This document shows, in pieces, positions 9,801-16,578 of a DNA stretch of 64,000 bases. Position 1 is the stretch's first letter. Each line of letters starts with the position of its first letter. Under the pieces are notes generated by a model. It ran no database searches. It was not told the DNA's origin and worked only from the letters and a program-made list of their open reading frames with translations. The stretch spans positions 1 through 64,000 of the forward strand of contig CABUDS010000004.1 of the NCBI GenBank assembly GCA_902490405.1, in the 5' to 3' direction. Position numbers and translations under genes: made by a program. Origin of the DNA: an uncultured Collinsella sp. Lineage in GTDB: Bacteria; Actinomycetota; Coriobacteriia; Coriobacteriales; Coriobacteriaceae.

Positions 9801-10196
9801 TAAACTCTCGTCGGTCTTGCTCTTCAGGGTTATAGTCGTTGTGCCAACTTTGGTGGGGCTAATTGTCAATACCCAACTATGTGACTCATAACTTACCTTA
9901 GCGATATCCTCGTCAGACGATGTGATATCGATATCGCTAGGGTCAATGTGCGCCCATTCGTGATTTTTATTAAAAAAGGAAAGCCTTCCTTTCACCGTCT
10001 GTCCAACAGCGACATCAAATTCTGACCACACATCGCCTGTAGACGAATCGTATGGGAGAAACGATGCACCCATGGAACCGTCCTGCGACTCCAGCATGAC
10101 AGCATCCGCATGCGGGGCGGCCACCGTCAGCCCAAACGTTGCCGCCGTTAAAGCAACACAGATGCCTGCGGCCATCCTCCAAAGCCCTTTTCTCAT
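6846..10196 (-). CDS. Large BIG2 (Ig-like) repeat surface protein with sortase signal
   Basis: Start placed at ATG 10196 (MRKGLWRM) because a classical signal peptide follows (AAGICVALTAATFGLTV, cleavage near ADA-V); a GTG at 10241 is possible. About 1,116 residues. Residues ~130-480 form a poorly conserved N-terminal region; then come five BIG2-like domains of ~80 residues, each with a variant of VxWxSSnxxVaTVdxxGxVtA..G.ATIT. The C-terminus has LANTG, a hydrophobic helix and RKRFER, an LPxTG-type cell-wall sorting signal with Ala for Pro. Probable adhesin. An 11-base C tract lies ~70 bases upstream of the start. Confidence 0.85.
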   Translation of the reverse strand: MRKGLWRMAAGICVALTAATFGLTVAAPHADAVMLESQDGSMGASFLPYDSSTGDVWSEFDVAVGQTVKGRLSFFNKNHEWAHIDPSDIDITSSDEDIAKVSYESHSWVLTISPTKVGTTTITLKSKTDESLNGSLKIKSVAKVNPIKVSFVSYDQSGATTNTATLGYTDDCPQKCGNTHYALLEGRVDVRPVDESRAATYFVIKEDPSKDSKVQARVNSNYSSYGTSELSASLQLEALSKDAKEAKVLVDYCNGEVETKKLCDVVTENQEPGFNERGNKKQKMLVGDSYYLTAILNVSPNEVLKACQRAHWGADFGAVTYSLESNDVVELIDGENSFKAIKPGTVKAHARDGLGNDHPFEIKVVDPAEVSLSKAKFVSSDYTFPCEVSSDSISKDWLWLECDRGFEYPKGVLSKSAEELMDSYAGAKYSFTSDNPDVLEVKGPMFSGGSYLGYLVPHSYGDATVSMYLGGRLCDTMTVHVVKPGEEPAKTAVSIADSYSTSMDKGTTQQLKAKVSPDDKASQVVWSSSNESVLTVDANGLVTAVGDGDATITATVDGVSATTDTITVTTPVVKVSGVSLSASNLKLAVGGEPSTLTATVEPNNATNKNVSWSSSDPEVVTVADGVVAPVKAGAATITVTTEDGEYSATCKVTVIQPATGITLDKQKVALAGAATEQLKAAVVPAEANQTVVWKSSNESVATVDQTGKVTAVSKGAATITVSTEDGVYSQDCAVTVSNPATNLTVDQTALNLKKGEEGTVKISLVGALAGEVDETKLALDDTGASKAFKVVDNGDGSYTVTALKTGSGSFVITAESLSQTVSVTVTNPVQKVELDKTSLSFTVGDASAKLSATVSPADADDTTVSWTSSDSSIATVKDGVVTPLKAGNATITVTCGDKTMTCTVTVAARAIAGVAGSDGTDVSVSAENNAAAGIAQNNSISLVVEEPTNLTDAANATISGLEQGATKVAEKLDIKLLKNGEVIEDFDGMSFIVRVKMTAAMKALTNLKVLYVAEDGSTQAMDTWTEGDYLCFRTSHFSTYVVTGEEANGEPVQPTQPVTPSQPSQQTTTKVTKKSVKATKGALANTGDQALAVAFIATVAGVALIAFALMRKRFER

Positions 10197-10264
10197 TCCC
10201 CTAAGTCCAATCTCTCGTGAAAAAATGCAGCATTCTCCCACACATTAAAATTGGCTTAAGGATA

Positions 10265-10275
10265 CCCCCCCCCCC
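10265..10275. repeat. Homopolymeric tract of 11 C (11 G on the coding strand)
   Basis: Eleven C residues lie 69-79 bases upstream of the surface-protein ATG, immediately upstream of a plausible minus-strand -10 (TTTAAT near 10246-10251), thus in or beside the -35/spacer zone. Tracts of this length slip during replication and commonly phase-vary surface gene transcription. Confidence 0.75.
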
Positions 10276-10385
10276 GACTGAGACTGGCAAGCTAGTGTTT
10301 GTCGGAAGAGTCAAATTGTCGGCAAGCGATGCTCCCGCATCATAAAATCGCCTGTTGAAGTGAAGCTTTCCCGACACTCTCACGC

Positions 10386-10421
10386 AAAAGCCCCGTTGGC
10401 AAAACGGGTTACCAACGGGGC
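10386..10421 (-). terminator. Rho-independent terminator of purB
   Basis: Ten-base perfect stem GCCCCGTTGG/CCAACGGGGC with a 12-base loop; TTTT follows on the minus strand. It lies 75 bases after the purB stop. Confidence 0.85.
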
Positions 10422-10495
10422 TTGGGCTAGAAGGTCATACATCAACTGGGACCAAAAGAAAACTAATTGGTTTAATTGCGTCCCAAATCGGTCAA

Positions 10496-11839
10496 TTAGA
10501 ACTCGAGCTGCTCCAGGCGATCGAAGACTGTGTCGATGCGGGTGAGGAAGTCCCACGGATCGAAGATCTCGTCGAGCTTTTCCTGGCTGACGGTGCAGCG
10601 CGGATCGGCCTCGAGACGCTCCTTAAAGGTGGGGCCGGAGACACAATCCTGTACCTCGTGCCAGGTGGCCATGGCATTTTCCTGCACGATAGCGTAGGCG
10701 TCCTCGCGGGTGATGCCCGTGTCGACGAGGGCAAGGAGCACCTTAGAGGAGAAGATGAGGCCGCGAGTCTTGTTGAGGTTGGCCATCATGCGAGCCGGAT
10801 ACAGCTGCAGGCCGTCGATAACGCGGATGAGACACTGGAACATGTGGTCAAGCGCAATAAAGCTATCGGCCTGGGCAACGCGCTCGGCAGAGGAGTGCGA
10901 AATGTCGCGCTCGTGCCACAGGGCGACGTTGTCAAAGGCGACCTGGGCGTTGGACTTCACGACGCGCGACAGGCCGCAGACCTTCTCCATGGTGATGGGG
11001 TTGCGCTTGTGCGGCATGGCGGAGCTGCCCTTTTGGCCCTTGCGGAAGGGCTCCTCGGCCTCGAGCGTATCGGTCTTCTGCAGGTTGCGGACCTCGGTCG
11101 CGATGCGCTCGCAGGTGGCCGCCGTAGTGGCAAGCACGCCGGCAAGGTAGGCATGGTGATCGCGGCTGATGACCTGCGTGGACAGCGGATCGTGGACCAG
11201 GCCCAAGTGCTCGCAAACGTACTCCTCGACGAACGGCTCGATGGAGCTGTAGGTGCCGACGGCACCGGAGATGGCACCGAAGGCAACATTCTTGCGAGCG
11301 TCCTCAAGACGATCGAGATCGCGCTTGAGCTCCCACGCCCAAGAGCCAAACTTCATACCGAAGGTCATCGGCTCGGCATGAATGCCGTGGGTGCGGCCGG
11401 CGCAGAGCGTATTGCGCTCCTCGAAGGCGCGGCGCTTGCAGATCACGCCGAGCTTCTTGACGTCCTCGATAATCAGGTCACACGCCTGAGTAAGCTGATA
11501 GCACAGAGCCGTATCACCCAGGTCGGAGCTGGTCATACCGTAGTGAACCCAGCGGCTAGGCTTGGGCTCGCCCTCGGGAACATCGGCGTCGATATATTCC
11601 TTCATGTTGGTCAGGAAGGCGATGACATCGTGGCGCGTGACCTCCTCGATCTCGTCAACCTTCGCCTTCTCAAAGTTGGCGTGGTCGCGAATCCACTGGG
11701 CCTCTTCTTTGGAAATACCGATCTTGCCGAGCTCCGCCTGGGCCTCGCAGGCCAGGACCTCGATCTCCTGCCAAATGGCGTACTTGTTCTCGAGGGAGAA
11801 GATGTGTCCCATCTCCGGGCGGGTATAGCGATCGATCAT
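10496..11839 (-). CDS. purB: Adenylosuccinate lyase
   Basis: Cleaves SAICAR to AICAR and adenylosuccinate to AMP, releasing fumarate, in purine synthesis. Start set at ATG 11839 (MIDRYTRPEM), preceded by AAAGGAGC; the 14 residues in front of it in the same frame are not family-like. 447 residues, normal for the family. The fumarate-lyase signature SSAMPHKRNP and the GRTHGIHAEP and GMTSSDLGDTA motifs are all intact. The last ~40 coding bases are duplicated at 6793-6832, beyond the surface protein gene. Confidence 0.97.
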   Translation of the reverse strand: MIDRYTRPEMGHIFSLENKYAIWQEIEVLACEAQAELGKIGISKEEAQWIRDHANFEKAKVDEIEEVTRHDVIAFLTNMKEYIDADVPEGEPKPSRWVHYGMTSSDLGDTALCYQLTQACDLIIEDVKKLGVICKRRAFEERNTLCAGRTHGIHAEPMTFGMKFGSWAWELKRDLDRLEDARKNVAFGAISGAVGTYSSIEPFVEEYVCEHLGLVHDPLSTQVISRDHHAYLAGVLATTAATCERIATEVRNLQKTDTLEAEEPFRKGQKGSSAMPHKRNPITMEKVCGLSRVVKSNAQVAFDNVALWHERDISHSSAERVAQADSFIALDHMFQCLIRVIDGLQLYPARMMANLNKTRGLIFSSKVLLALVDTGITREDAYAIVQENAMATWHEVQDCVSGPTFKERLEADPRCTVSQEKLDEIFDPWDFLTRIDTVFDRLEQLEF

Positions 11840-11941
11840 AGCGGCTCCTTTTTGGCTATTGGCACGTTGGTCGTAACCCAACCATTGTACCGTGCGCGGG
11901 TGCGAGTATGGGCTGCAGGCATTAACCTAACATTTTGGAAT

Positions 11942-11955
11942 TGGAGCGGGCAACG
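11942..11955. repeat. Left 14-bp direct repeat of the island (attachment-site copy)
   Basis: TGGAGCGGGCAACG is identical to 18179-18192, where it spans the 3' end of tRNA-Gly on the minus strand. Three bases upstream extend the match with one mismatch. Same orientation, 6.2 kb apart: the layout expected for an element integrated at a tRNA 3' end. It lies ~100 bases upstream of purB. Confidence 0.75.
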
Positions 11956-12002
11956 AAGATGGACAGCAGCGTCACCGCAGCAGGCGGCAATAGTTCCGTG
12001 TA

Positions 12003-12053
12003 CTAATGTAATTTCACGCGTTATCCGCGAAGCTACATGCGAAATTACATTAG
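12003..12053. promoter_or_regulatory. Inverted repeat operator, distal site for the AlbA_2/HATPase gene
   Basis: CTAATGTAATTTC at 12003-12015 and its exact complement GAAATTACATTAG at 12041-12053, 25 bases apart. A GCGGATAA-type element (read on the minus strand, 12021-12029) sits next to the left arm, and the same element recurs beside the proximal sites. Probable binding sites for the downstream regulator or a partner. Confidence 0.55.
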
Positions 12054-12176
12054 AAGAAGACACATTATTTTCCGTTTCCCCTGGCAGCTAATCTGCGAGG
12101 TAAATTAAAAGTACAGACATTATATGCACTGAAATATATGACCTTACAGTCGGCCTACAGCCTTATGCACGGGCGG

Positions 12177-12227
12177 CTAATGTAACAGGAGATATAATTA
12201 CATTAGTTGCGGATAAAATTACATTAT
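12177..12227. promoter_or_regulatory. Operator cluster just upstream of the AlbA_2/HATPase gene
   Basis: CTAATGTAAC at 12177-12186, ATTACATTAG at 12197-12206 and AAAATTACATTAT at 12215-12227: three more copies of the TTACATTAG half-site of the distal repeat, with GCGGATAA at 12208-12215. The last copy ends 10 bases before the start codon, so a bound protein would block transcription or translation start. Suggests autoregulation. Confidence 0.6.
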
Positions 12228-12237
12228 ATGGAGTGTC

Positions 12238-13911
12238 ATGATACGGAAAACGAGCGAAATGCCCTCCCTACTTCTGCGCATCATTGCAGACGTCGAGACC
12301 GAGGTCGTCGAATACAAGGCAGCAAAGCAGAACTATGACTTCGAGGACATTGGCAGGTATTTCTCCGCCCTCAGCAACGAGGCCAATTTACGCAAGGCAG
12401 AGTGCGGATGGCTTTTCTTTGGCATTTCAAACGACCGCAAGATAAAGGGAACCGCCTACCGTAAAGAACCCCAATCGCCAAGTGTCGGCCTGCGACGCCT
12501 AAAGCACGAAATCGCCCAATACACCAACAACGGCATGACTTTCGAAGAGATTTACGAGTTTGAGGTTGATGACAAAAGAGTCATTGCTTTCCAGATACCG
12601 GCTGGCAGCTTCGCAACGCCAACGACTTGGCACGGAATCCCTTGGTCACGAGAGAATGAGTCCCTCGTAGAGATGCCCAAGTTCAAACTCGACGCCATTT
12701 ACGGGCAGAGCCGGCCCGACTGGTCGCGCCAGATTGCCTACGAGGCAAACTTCGGTGACCTTGATCCAGATGCAGTTAGCTTTGCATGCTCCAAATTCGT
12801 CGAAAAGTTCGGAGAAAGCCAGCCTGCCGTTCGTAGCCTCGACGAAGAATCTATCCTTAGCAAGATGGCGCTTGTGATCCACGGCCACGTGAGCAATGCG
12901 GCGCTCGTTCTTCTGGGCAAACCGGAATCGAGTGTCTTTCTGGGTGGCATTGAGCCGCGCATCACTTGGACGCTCTACGCGAGCGACGGCTCCACTATGG
13001 CCTATGAACACTTTGAGCCGCCCTTCATTCTGCAGGTCGATCGTATCCTGGGAAAGATAAGAAACGAAAAGTATCGCTTCTTCGACCGCGAAGAGACGCT
13101 ATTTCCCACCGAAGCGCATCGCTACAGTCCCGAAGTCATTCGAGAACTTCTCCACAACGCTATTGCGCATCAAGATTTCAGGATGTCAGGAAAGATCAAT
13201 GTCCTTGAGTATGAGGACAAGCTTATATTCAAGAACGAGGGTGCCTTTATCCCCGAGACGATAGAGAACGCGCTCGCGAGCGGCTACAAGCCGCCCTACT
13301 ACCGTAACCCCCTGCTTTCAAGCGCTATGAACAAAACAGGCATGATGGACCGCAACGCCATAGGCATTCGCAACGTCTTCGACATTCAGCGCAACCGCCT
13401 ATTACCAATGCCCACCTACGATCTATCTGAGATTGGGCGCGTTGCCGTAACGCTGTACGGTACGGTTCTCAACGAGGACTATTCTCGACTTCTCGCAAGC
13501 AATCGAAATCTTGATTTGGTGACAGTGCTGCTGTTGGACCTCGTTCAGAAGGGACTACCCGTCACAAAGGAACAGTCACGTCTGCTTCACGAACAAGGCC
13601 TCGTTAGGGGCCGTTACCCCAAACTGACGGTCTCAGCCGAGGTGGCAGCAGCCACCGGTGCCCACAGCGAGTATGTGCGAAACAAGGGCGTAGACAATAG
13701 CGTCTTCAAGGAGTTGATCTTGGAGCTCCTGCGCGTGCGCCCATGTTCAAGAGCGGAGATTATCGCAGGGCTGGATCATGCCTTGCCGGCAGACCTTACG
13801 GCAAAGCAAAAAGGCGACCATGTAAGCTATCTGCTCCAAAGCCTACGGAAAGCTGGCCGCATCACCAACGCTGGAAGCACTTCGGCAGCTGAGTGGCACA
13901 TAGTCGAGTGA
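12238..13911 (+). CDS. AlbA_2 (Schlafen-type) and HATPase domain putative regulator
   Basis: 557 residues. Residues ~15-140 are an AlbA_2/Schlafen-type nucleic-acid domain (VETEVVEYKAA, CGWLFFGISND, VIAFQIPAG). Residues ~290-400 are an HATPase_c_4 domain (SPEVIRELLHNAIAHQDFRMSG, then DKLIFKNEGAFIP). The C-terminus (~470-557) looks like winged-helix segments. Proteins of this type are annotated as ATP-binding transcriptional regulators and often sit beside mobile or defence genes; the biochemical role is not settled. Five copies of one half-site precede it. It is the first gene of the tRNA-Gly island and may control or accompany the restriction-modification operon. Confidence 0.85.
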   Translation: MIRKTSEMPSLLLRIIADVETEVVEYKAAKQNYDFEDIGRYFSALSNEANLRKAECGWLFFGISNDRKIKGTAYRKEPQSPSVGLRRLKHEIAQYTNNGMTFEEIYEFEVDDKRVIAFQIPAGSFATPTTWHGIPWSRENESLVEMPKFKLDAIYGQSRPDWSRQIAYEANFGDLDPDAVSFACSKFVEKFGESQPAVRSLDEESILSKMALVIHGHVSNAALVLLGKPESSVFLGGIEPRITWTLYASDGSTMAYEHFEPPFILQVDRILGKIRNEKYRFFDREETLFPTEAHRYSPEVIRELLHNAIAHQDFRMSGKINVLEYEDKLIFKNEGAFIPETIENALASGYKPPYYRNPLLSSAMNKTGMMDRNAIGIRNVFDIQRNRLLPMPTYDLSEIGRVAVTLYGTVLNEDYSRLLASNRNLDLVTVLLLDLVQKGLPVTKEQSRLLHEQGLVRGRYPKLTVSAEVAAATGAHSEYVRNKGVDNSVFKELILELLRVRPCSRAEIIAGLDHALPADLTAKQKGDHVSYLLQSLRKAGRITNAGSTSAAEWHIVE

Positions 13912-14303
13912 TATGGCTCGCGATTTCGATTCTGCCAAACAGGCACATTCCAAGCCAAGTTCGCAACTAGCCCAGAATGTGCCTGACTACCAGTCGTGAT
14001 AGGACGCATCCTCCGTCGCCTGGCATCGCGCAGCGTCAGGCAACAGCGCATATGGTTGATCCAACTGAAGTCGACATCCAATCGGGCATTGCAACCTTGC
14101 GAGACGGCAGTCTCATACAACAAAAATAGTTCCCTGCCACTCCATGCACGAGCGGCAGGGAGCGCTCATGGCGGATCATTTCTCAAGCTCCACCTTCCTC
14201 AACCGTAAAAACGTCCAATGTCTTAGAGGCCGTTTTTACATTTGTTGGCTTCTATTTCTTTAATTAAAAATCATCCTTTACCTGCTGATTCGTGATATTT
14301 TGC
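13912..14303. other. Intergenic spacer with three hairpins, no gene seen
   Basis: Contains an 11-bp perfect inverted repeat (13940-13950 with 13975-13985), likely the 3' hairpin of the preceding gene although no T-run follows; an 8-bp repeat TCCCTGCC/GGCAGGGA (14131-14138 with 14154-14161); and GTAAAAACG/CGTTTTTAC (14205-14213 with 14231-14239). No credible coding frame. AT content rises toward the restriction-modification promoter. Confidence 0.5.
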
Positions 14304-14332
14304 TTGTCTACATATAGGTGTAGACCTATACT
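14304..14332 (+). promoter_or_regulatory. Promoter with embedded palindromic operator for the restriction-modification operon
   Basis: -35 TTGTCT at 14304-14309 and -10 TATACT at 14327-14332, 17 bases apart. A perfect 7-6-7 inverted repeat GTCTACA/TGTAGAC (14306-14312 and 14319-14325) fills the -35 and spacer. A dimer bound here would exclude polymerase. The first gene downstream codes for a ribbon-helix-helix-like protein, the natural candidate. Confidence 0.65.
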
Positions 14333-14371
14333 AATTCCTATTATGGCTAAGCTATGTCCTTGGGAGGTGCC

Positions 14372-14599
14372 ATGCCGTCAGAAGCTCAGAAGCGAGCCGA
14401 TCGTAAGTACAAGCACGACAAGACCCAGCAGTTCTGTCTGCGGTTCTATCCCGCCGAAGAGGAGATTTGGTCATTCCTCTCCGCACAGGAAAACAAGCAG
14501 GGATTTCTTAAAGATTTGATTAGCCGCGAGATGGGCGTCGCATCGGGCGGCCCCGCACGCGTTGATACCAACACCAAGGTTGGAAGGACGGAATCGTAA
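14372..14599 (+). CDS. Small ribbon-helix-helix-like protein, putative operon controller
   Basis: 75 residues from ATG 14372, chosen for the strong ribosome site GGGAGG six bases upstream; an ATG at 14354 lacks one. The N-terminus is basic (EAQKRADRKYKHDKTQQ), followed by a beta-strand QFCLRFYPAEE and two helices (EIWSFLSAQENKQ, FLKDLISREM): the Arc/MetJ-type order strand-helix-helix. Its TAA overlaps the next ATG (TAATG). Placed between a palindromic operator and the methylase gene, it is in the position of the C protein of other restriction-modification systems, which are normally helix-turn-helix proteins. Role inferred. Confidence 0.65.
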   Translation: MPSEAQKRADRKYKHDKTQQFCLRFYPAEEEIWSFLSAQENKQGFLKDLISREMGVASGGPARVDTNTKVGRTES

Positions 14600-16578
14600 T
14601 GTCGCAAGTGAGCAAGACTTCGGTCATCCAGCCGGAGACTATACTGGACTTCATCGACGGCGTGACGCAGCGCAGGGACACCCCCGAGGAGCGAGTGCGC
14701 CAGGAAATCCTAAAGTCCCTCGTGCGTGAGTACGGTTACAAGAAGGAGCAGATCGGGGTCGAGGAGTCGATCAAGTTCGGCAGCAACCGAAAAGCGGTCG
14801 ACGTCGCCATCTGGGAGCCGGGAAAAGCGCACACCCAGGAAAACATCCACATCATCGTCGAGTGCAAAGACCCCAAGACCAAGGCCAAAGGCAAAAAAGA
14901 CGGCGTAAATCAAATGCACTCCTATGCGTCTGCCTGCATGAACTCGACCTATGGCATGTGGACCAACGGCGACGAGTTGCTTACCTTCCGTTACGTGGTG
15001 GACGATGCCGGCAAGCGCGGCCCCGAGGCCGTGCCCGATCTGCCACATGCTGGTGGCGAGGTACCCGACGACGCGCCGCGCTTCGACCAGTTGCGCCCCG
15101 CCGCCAGTGACTCGCTGCTGTACTCGTTCCGCCGCTGTCACAACTACATCGCCGGAAACCAAGGCATCCAAAAGGCCGAGGCATTCCTTGAACTGCTCAA
15201 GATCATCTTCTGCAAAATCCAGGATGAGCGCGACTCCGAGACGCCAACGTTCTACATCACGCCAACCGAGCGCCAGGGCGCCGCGGGTAAGAAGAAGTGC
15301 CGCAAGCGCATCGAGGCACTCTTTGGAAACGTCAAGCAGTCGTACGAGACCATCTTCAAGGCCGACGAGCGCATCGCATTAACCGACGATGTGCTCGCCT
15401 ACATCGTGGCGCAGCTGCAAATGTATTCCCTGCTCGAGAGCGACGTGGACGTTAAGGGCCACGCGTACGAGACAATCGTGGGCTCCAACCTGCGTGGTGA
15501 CAAGGGCCAGTTCTTCACGCCGCGCAACATGTGCCACATGATGGTGCGGATGGTCGACCCGTCCGAAAACGACGTCATCCTCGACCCCGCCATGGGCACC
15601 TGCGGCTTTTTGGTCACGGCCATGAATTACGTGCTTGAGAAGATCAGAGACTCCGTCGAGGTGAGCGGGCGCAGCAAAGCAGCCAAGCAAGAGGCTCTGA
15701 TCGCGCGCAAGCGCGAGTTCCTGTCCAAGCATATCGTGGGCATCGACTTTGATCCCATCCTAGTGCGTGCCTCCAAGATGAATATGGTTATGAACAACGA
15801 CGGCACCGGACAGCTGTTCCACGCCAACTCGCTCGAGCCGTTCTCGGGCTTTGAACCCAAACTGCAAAAGGCGCTGCGCCTGGACGCCGCCGACGTTGCG
15901 GCAAATAAGGCGCTGCAGCCGGGGCACGGCGTTACGGCGATTATGACCAACCCACCTTTTGGCTCCAAGATTCCTATCGAAGACCCGGCGATTCTGGAAT
16001 CCTTCGACCTTGGACACACCTGGTCGTGGTCCGAGGAAGATGCCGAGTGGAGCATGGAACCCAAGCTCTTCTCATCTCAGCCGCCCGAGATCCTCTTCAT
16101 CGAGCGGTGTATCCGCCTGCTTGAGCCCGGCGTGGGTGTGGCGGCGCTCGTCATTCCCAACGGCATCCTGGGCAACCCGGGTCTGGGCTACGTGCGCCAG
16201 TGGATTTTGCGCCATGCGCAGATCCTGGGTTCGGTAGACATGCACCCGGATGCGTTCCAACCCAACGTGGGCGTGCAGACATCCGTCCTTGTGCTGAGAC
16301 GCTGGGACAGTGAGGAAGAGGCATACTGCAAGGACGGTACCTTCCAGGATTACAAGATATTTATGGCCATCTGTGACCACGTAGGGCACGACAAGCGTGG
16401 TCAGACCACCTATGTACGCGACGATGACGGCTACCCCATTGTGCAGGAGCAGACCACCGCGGTGACGGGCAACGTGGGCTCCGAAGAGGAGAGCAGCCAC
16501 ACCTCGAAGGAGCGCGTGGTGGACGACGAGACGATGGCGATCGCCGGCGCCTTCTTTGAATGGAGGCGAGACCAATGA
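14599..16578 (+). CDS. Fused HsdR-N-type nuclease and N6-adenine DNA methylase (restriction-modification subunit)
   Basis: 659 residues. The N-terminal ~140 residues match the HSDR_N_2 nuclease type: Asp68 in RKAVDVAIW and Glu88-Cys-Lys90 in IIVECKDPK give the PD-(D/E)xK core. A helical HsdM-like region follows, then a gamma-class N6-adenine methylase with motif I DPAMGTCGF (from residue 329) and motif IV NPPFG (from 451). There is no helicase/translocase and no separate HsdR. Nuclease and methylase on one chain with a separate specificity subunit is the layout of BcgI-like type IIB systems. The next gene overlaps by 4 bases (ATGA). Confidence 0.85.
   Translation: MSQVSKTSVIQPETILDFIDGVTQRRDTPEERVRQEILKSLVREYGYKKEQIGVEESIKFGSNRKAVDVAIWEPGKAHTQENIHIIVECKDPKTKAKGKKDGVNQMHSYASACMNSTYGMWTNGDELLTFRYVVDDAGKRGPEAVPDLPHAGGEVPDDAPRFDQLRPAASDSLLYSFRRCHNYIAGNQGIQKAEAFLELLKIIFCKIQDERDSETPTFYITPTERQGAAGKKKCRKRIEALFGNVKQSYETIFKADERIALTDDVLAYIVAQLQMYSLLESDVDVKGHAYETIVGSNLRGDKGQFFTPRNMCHMMVRMVDPSENDVILDPAMGTCGFLVTAMNYVLEKIRDSVEVSGRSKAAKQEALIARKREFLSKHIVGIDFDPILVRASKMNMVMNNDGTGQLFHANSLEPFSGFEPKLQKALRLDAADVAANKALQPGHGVTAIMTNPPFGSKIPIEDPAILESFDLGHTWSWSEEDAEWSMEPKLFSSQPPEILFIERCIRLLEPGVGVAALVIPNGILGNPGLGYVRQWILRHAQILGSVDMHPDAFQPNVGVQTSVLVLRRWDSEEEAYCKDGTFQDYKIFMAICDHVGHDKRGQTTYVRDDDGYPIVQEQTTAVTGNVGSEEESSHTSKERVVDDETMAIAGAFFEWRRDQ

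Noticed and set aside
10658..12091. 477-codon plus-strand frame across purB
   Set aside because: Antisense shadow of purB.
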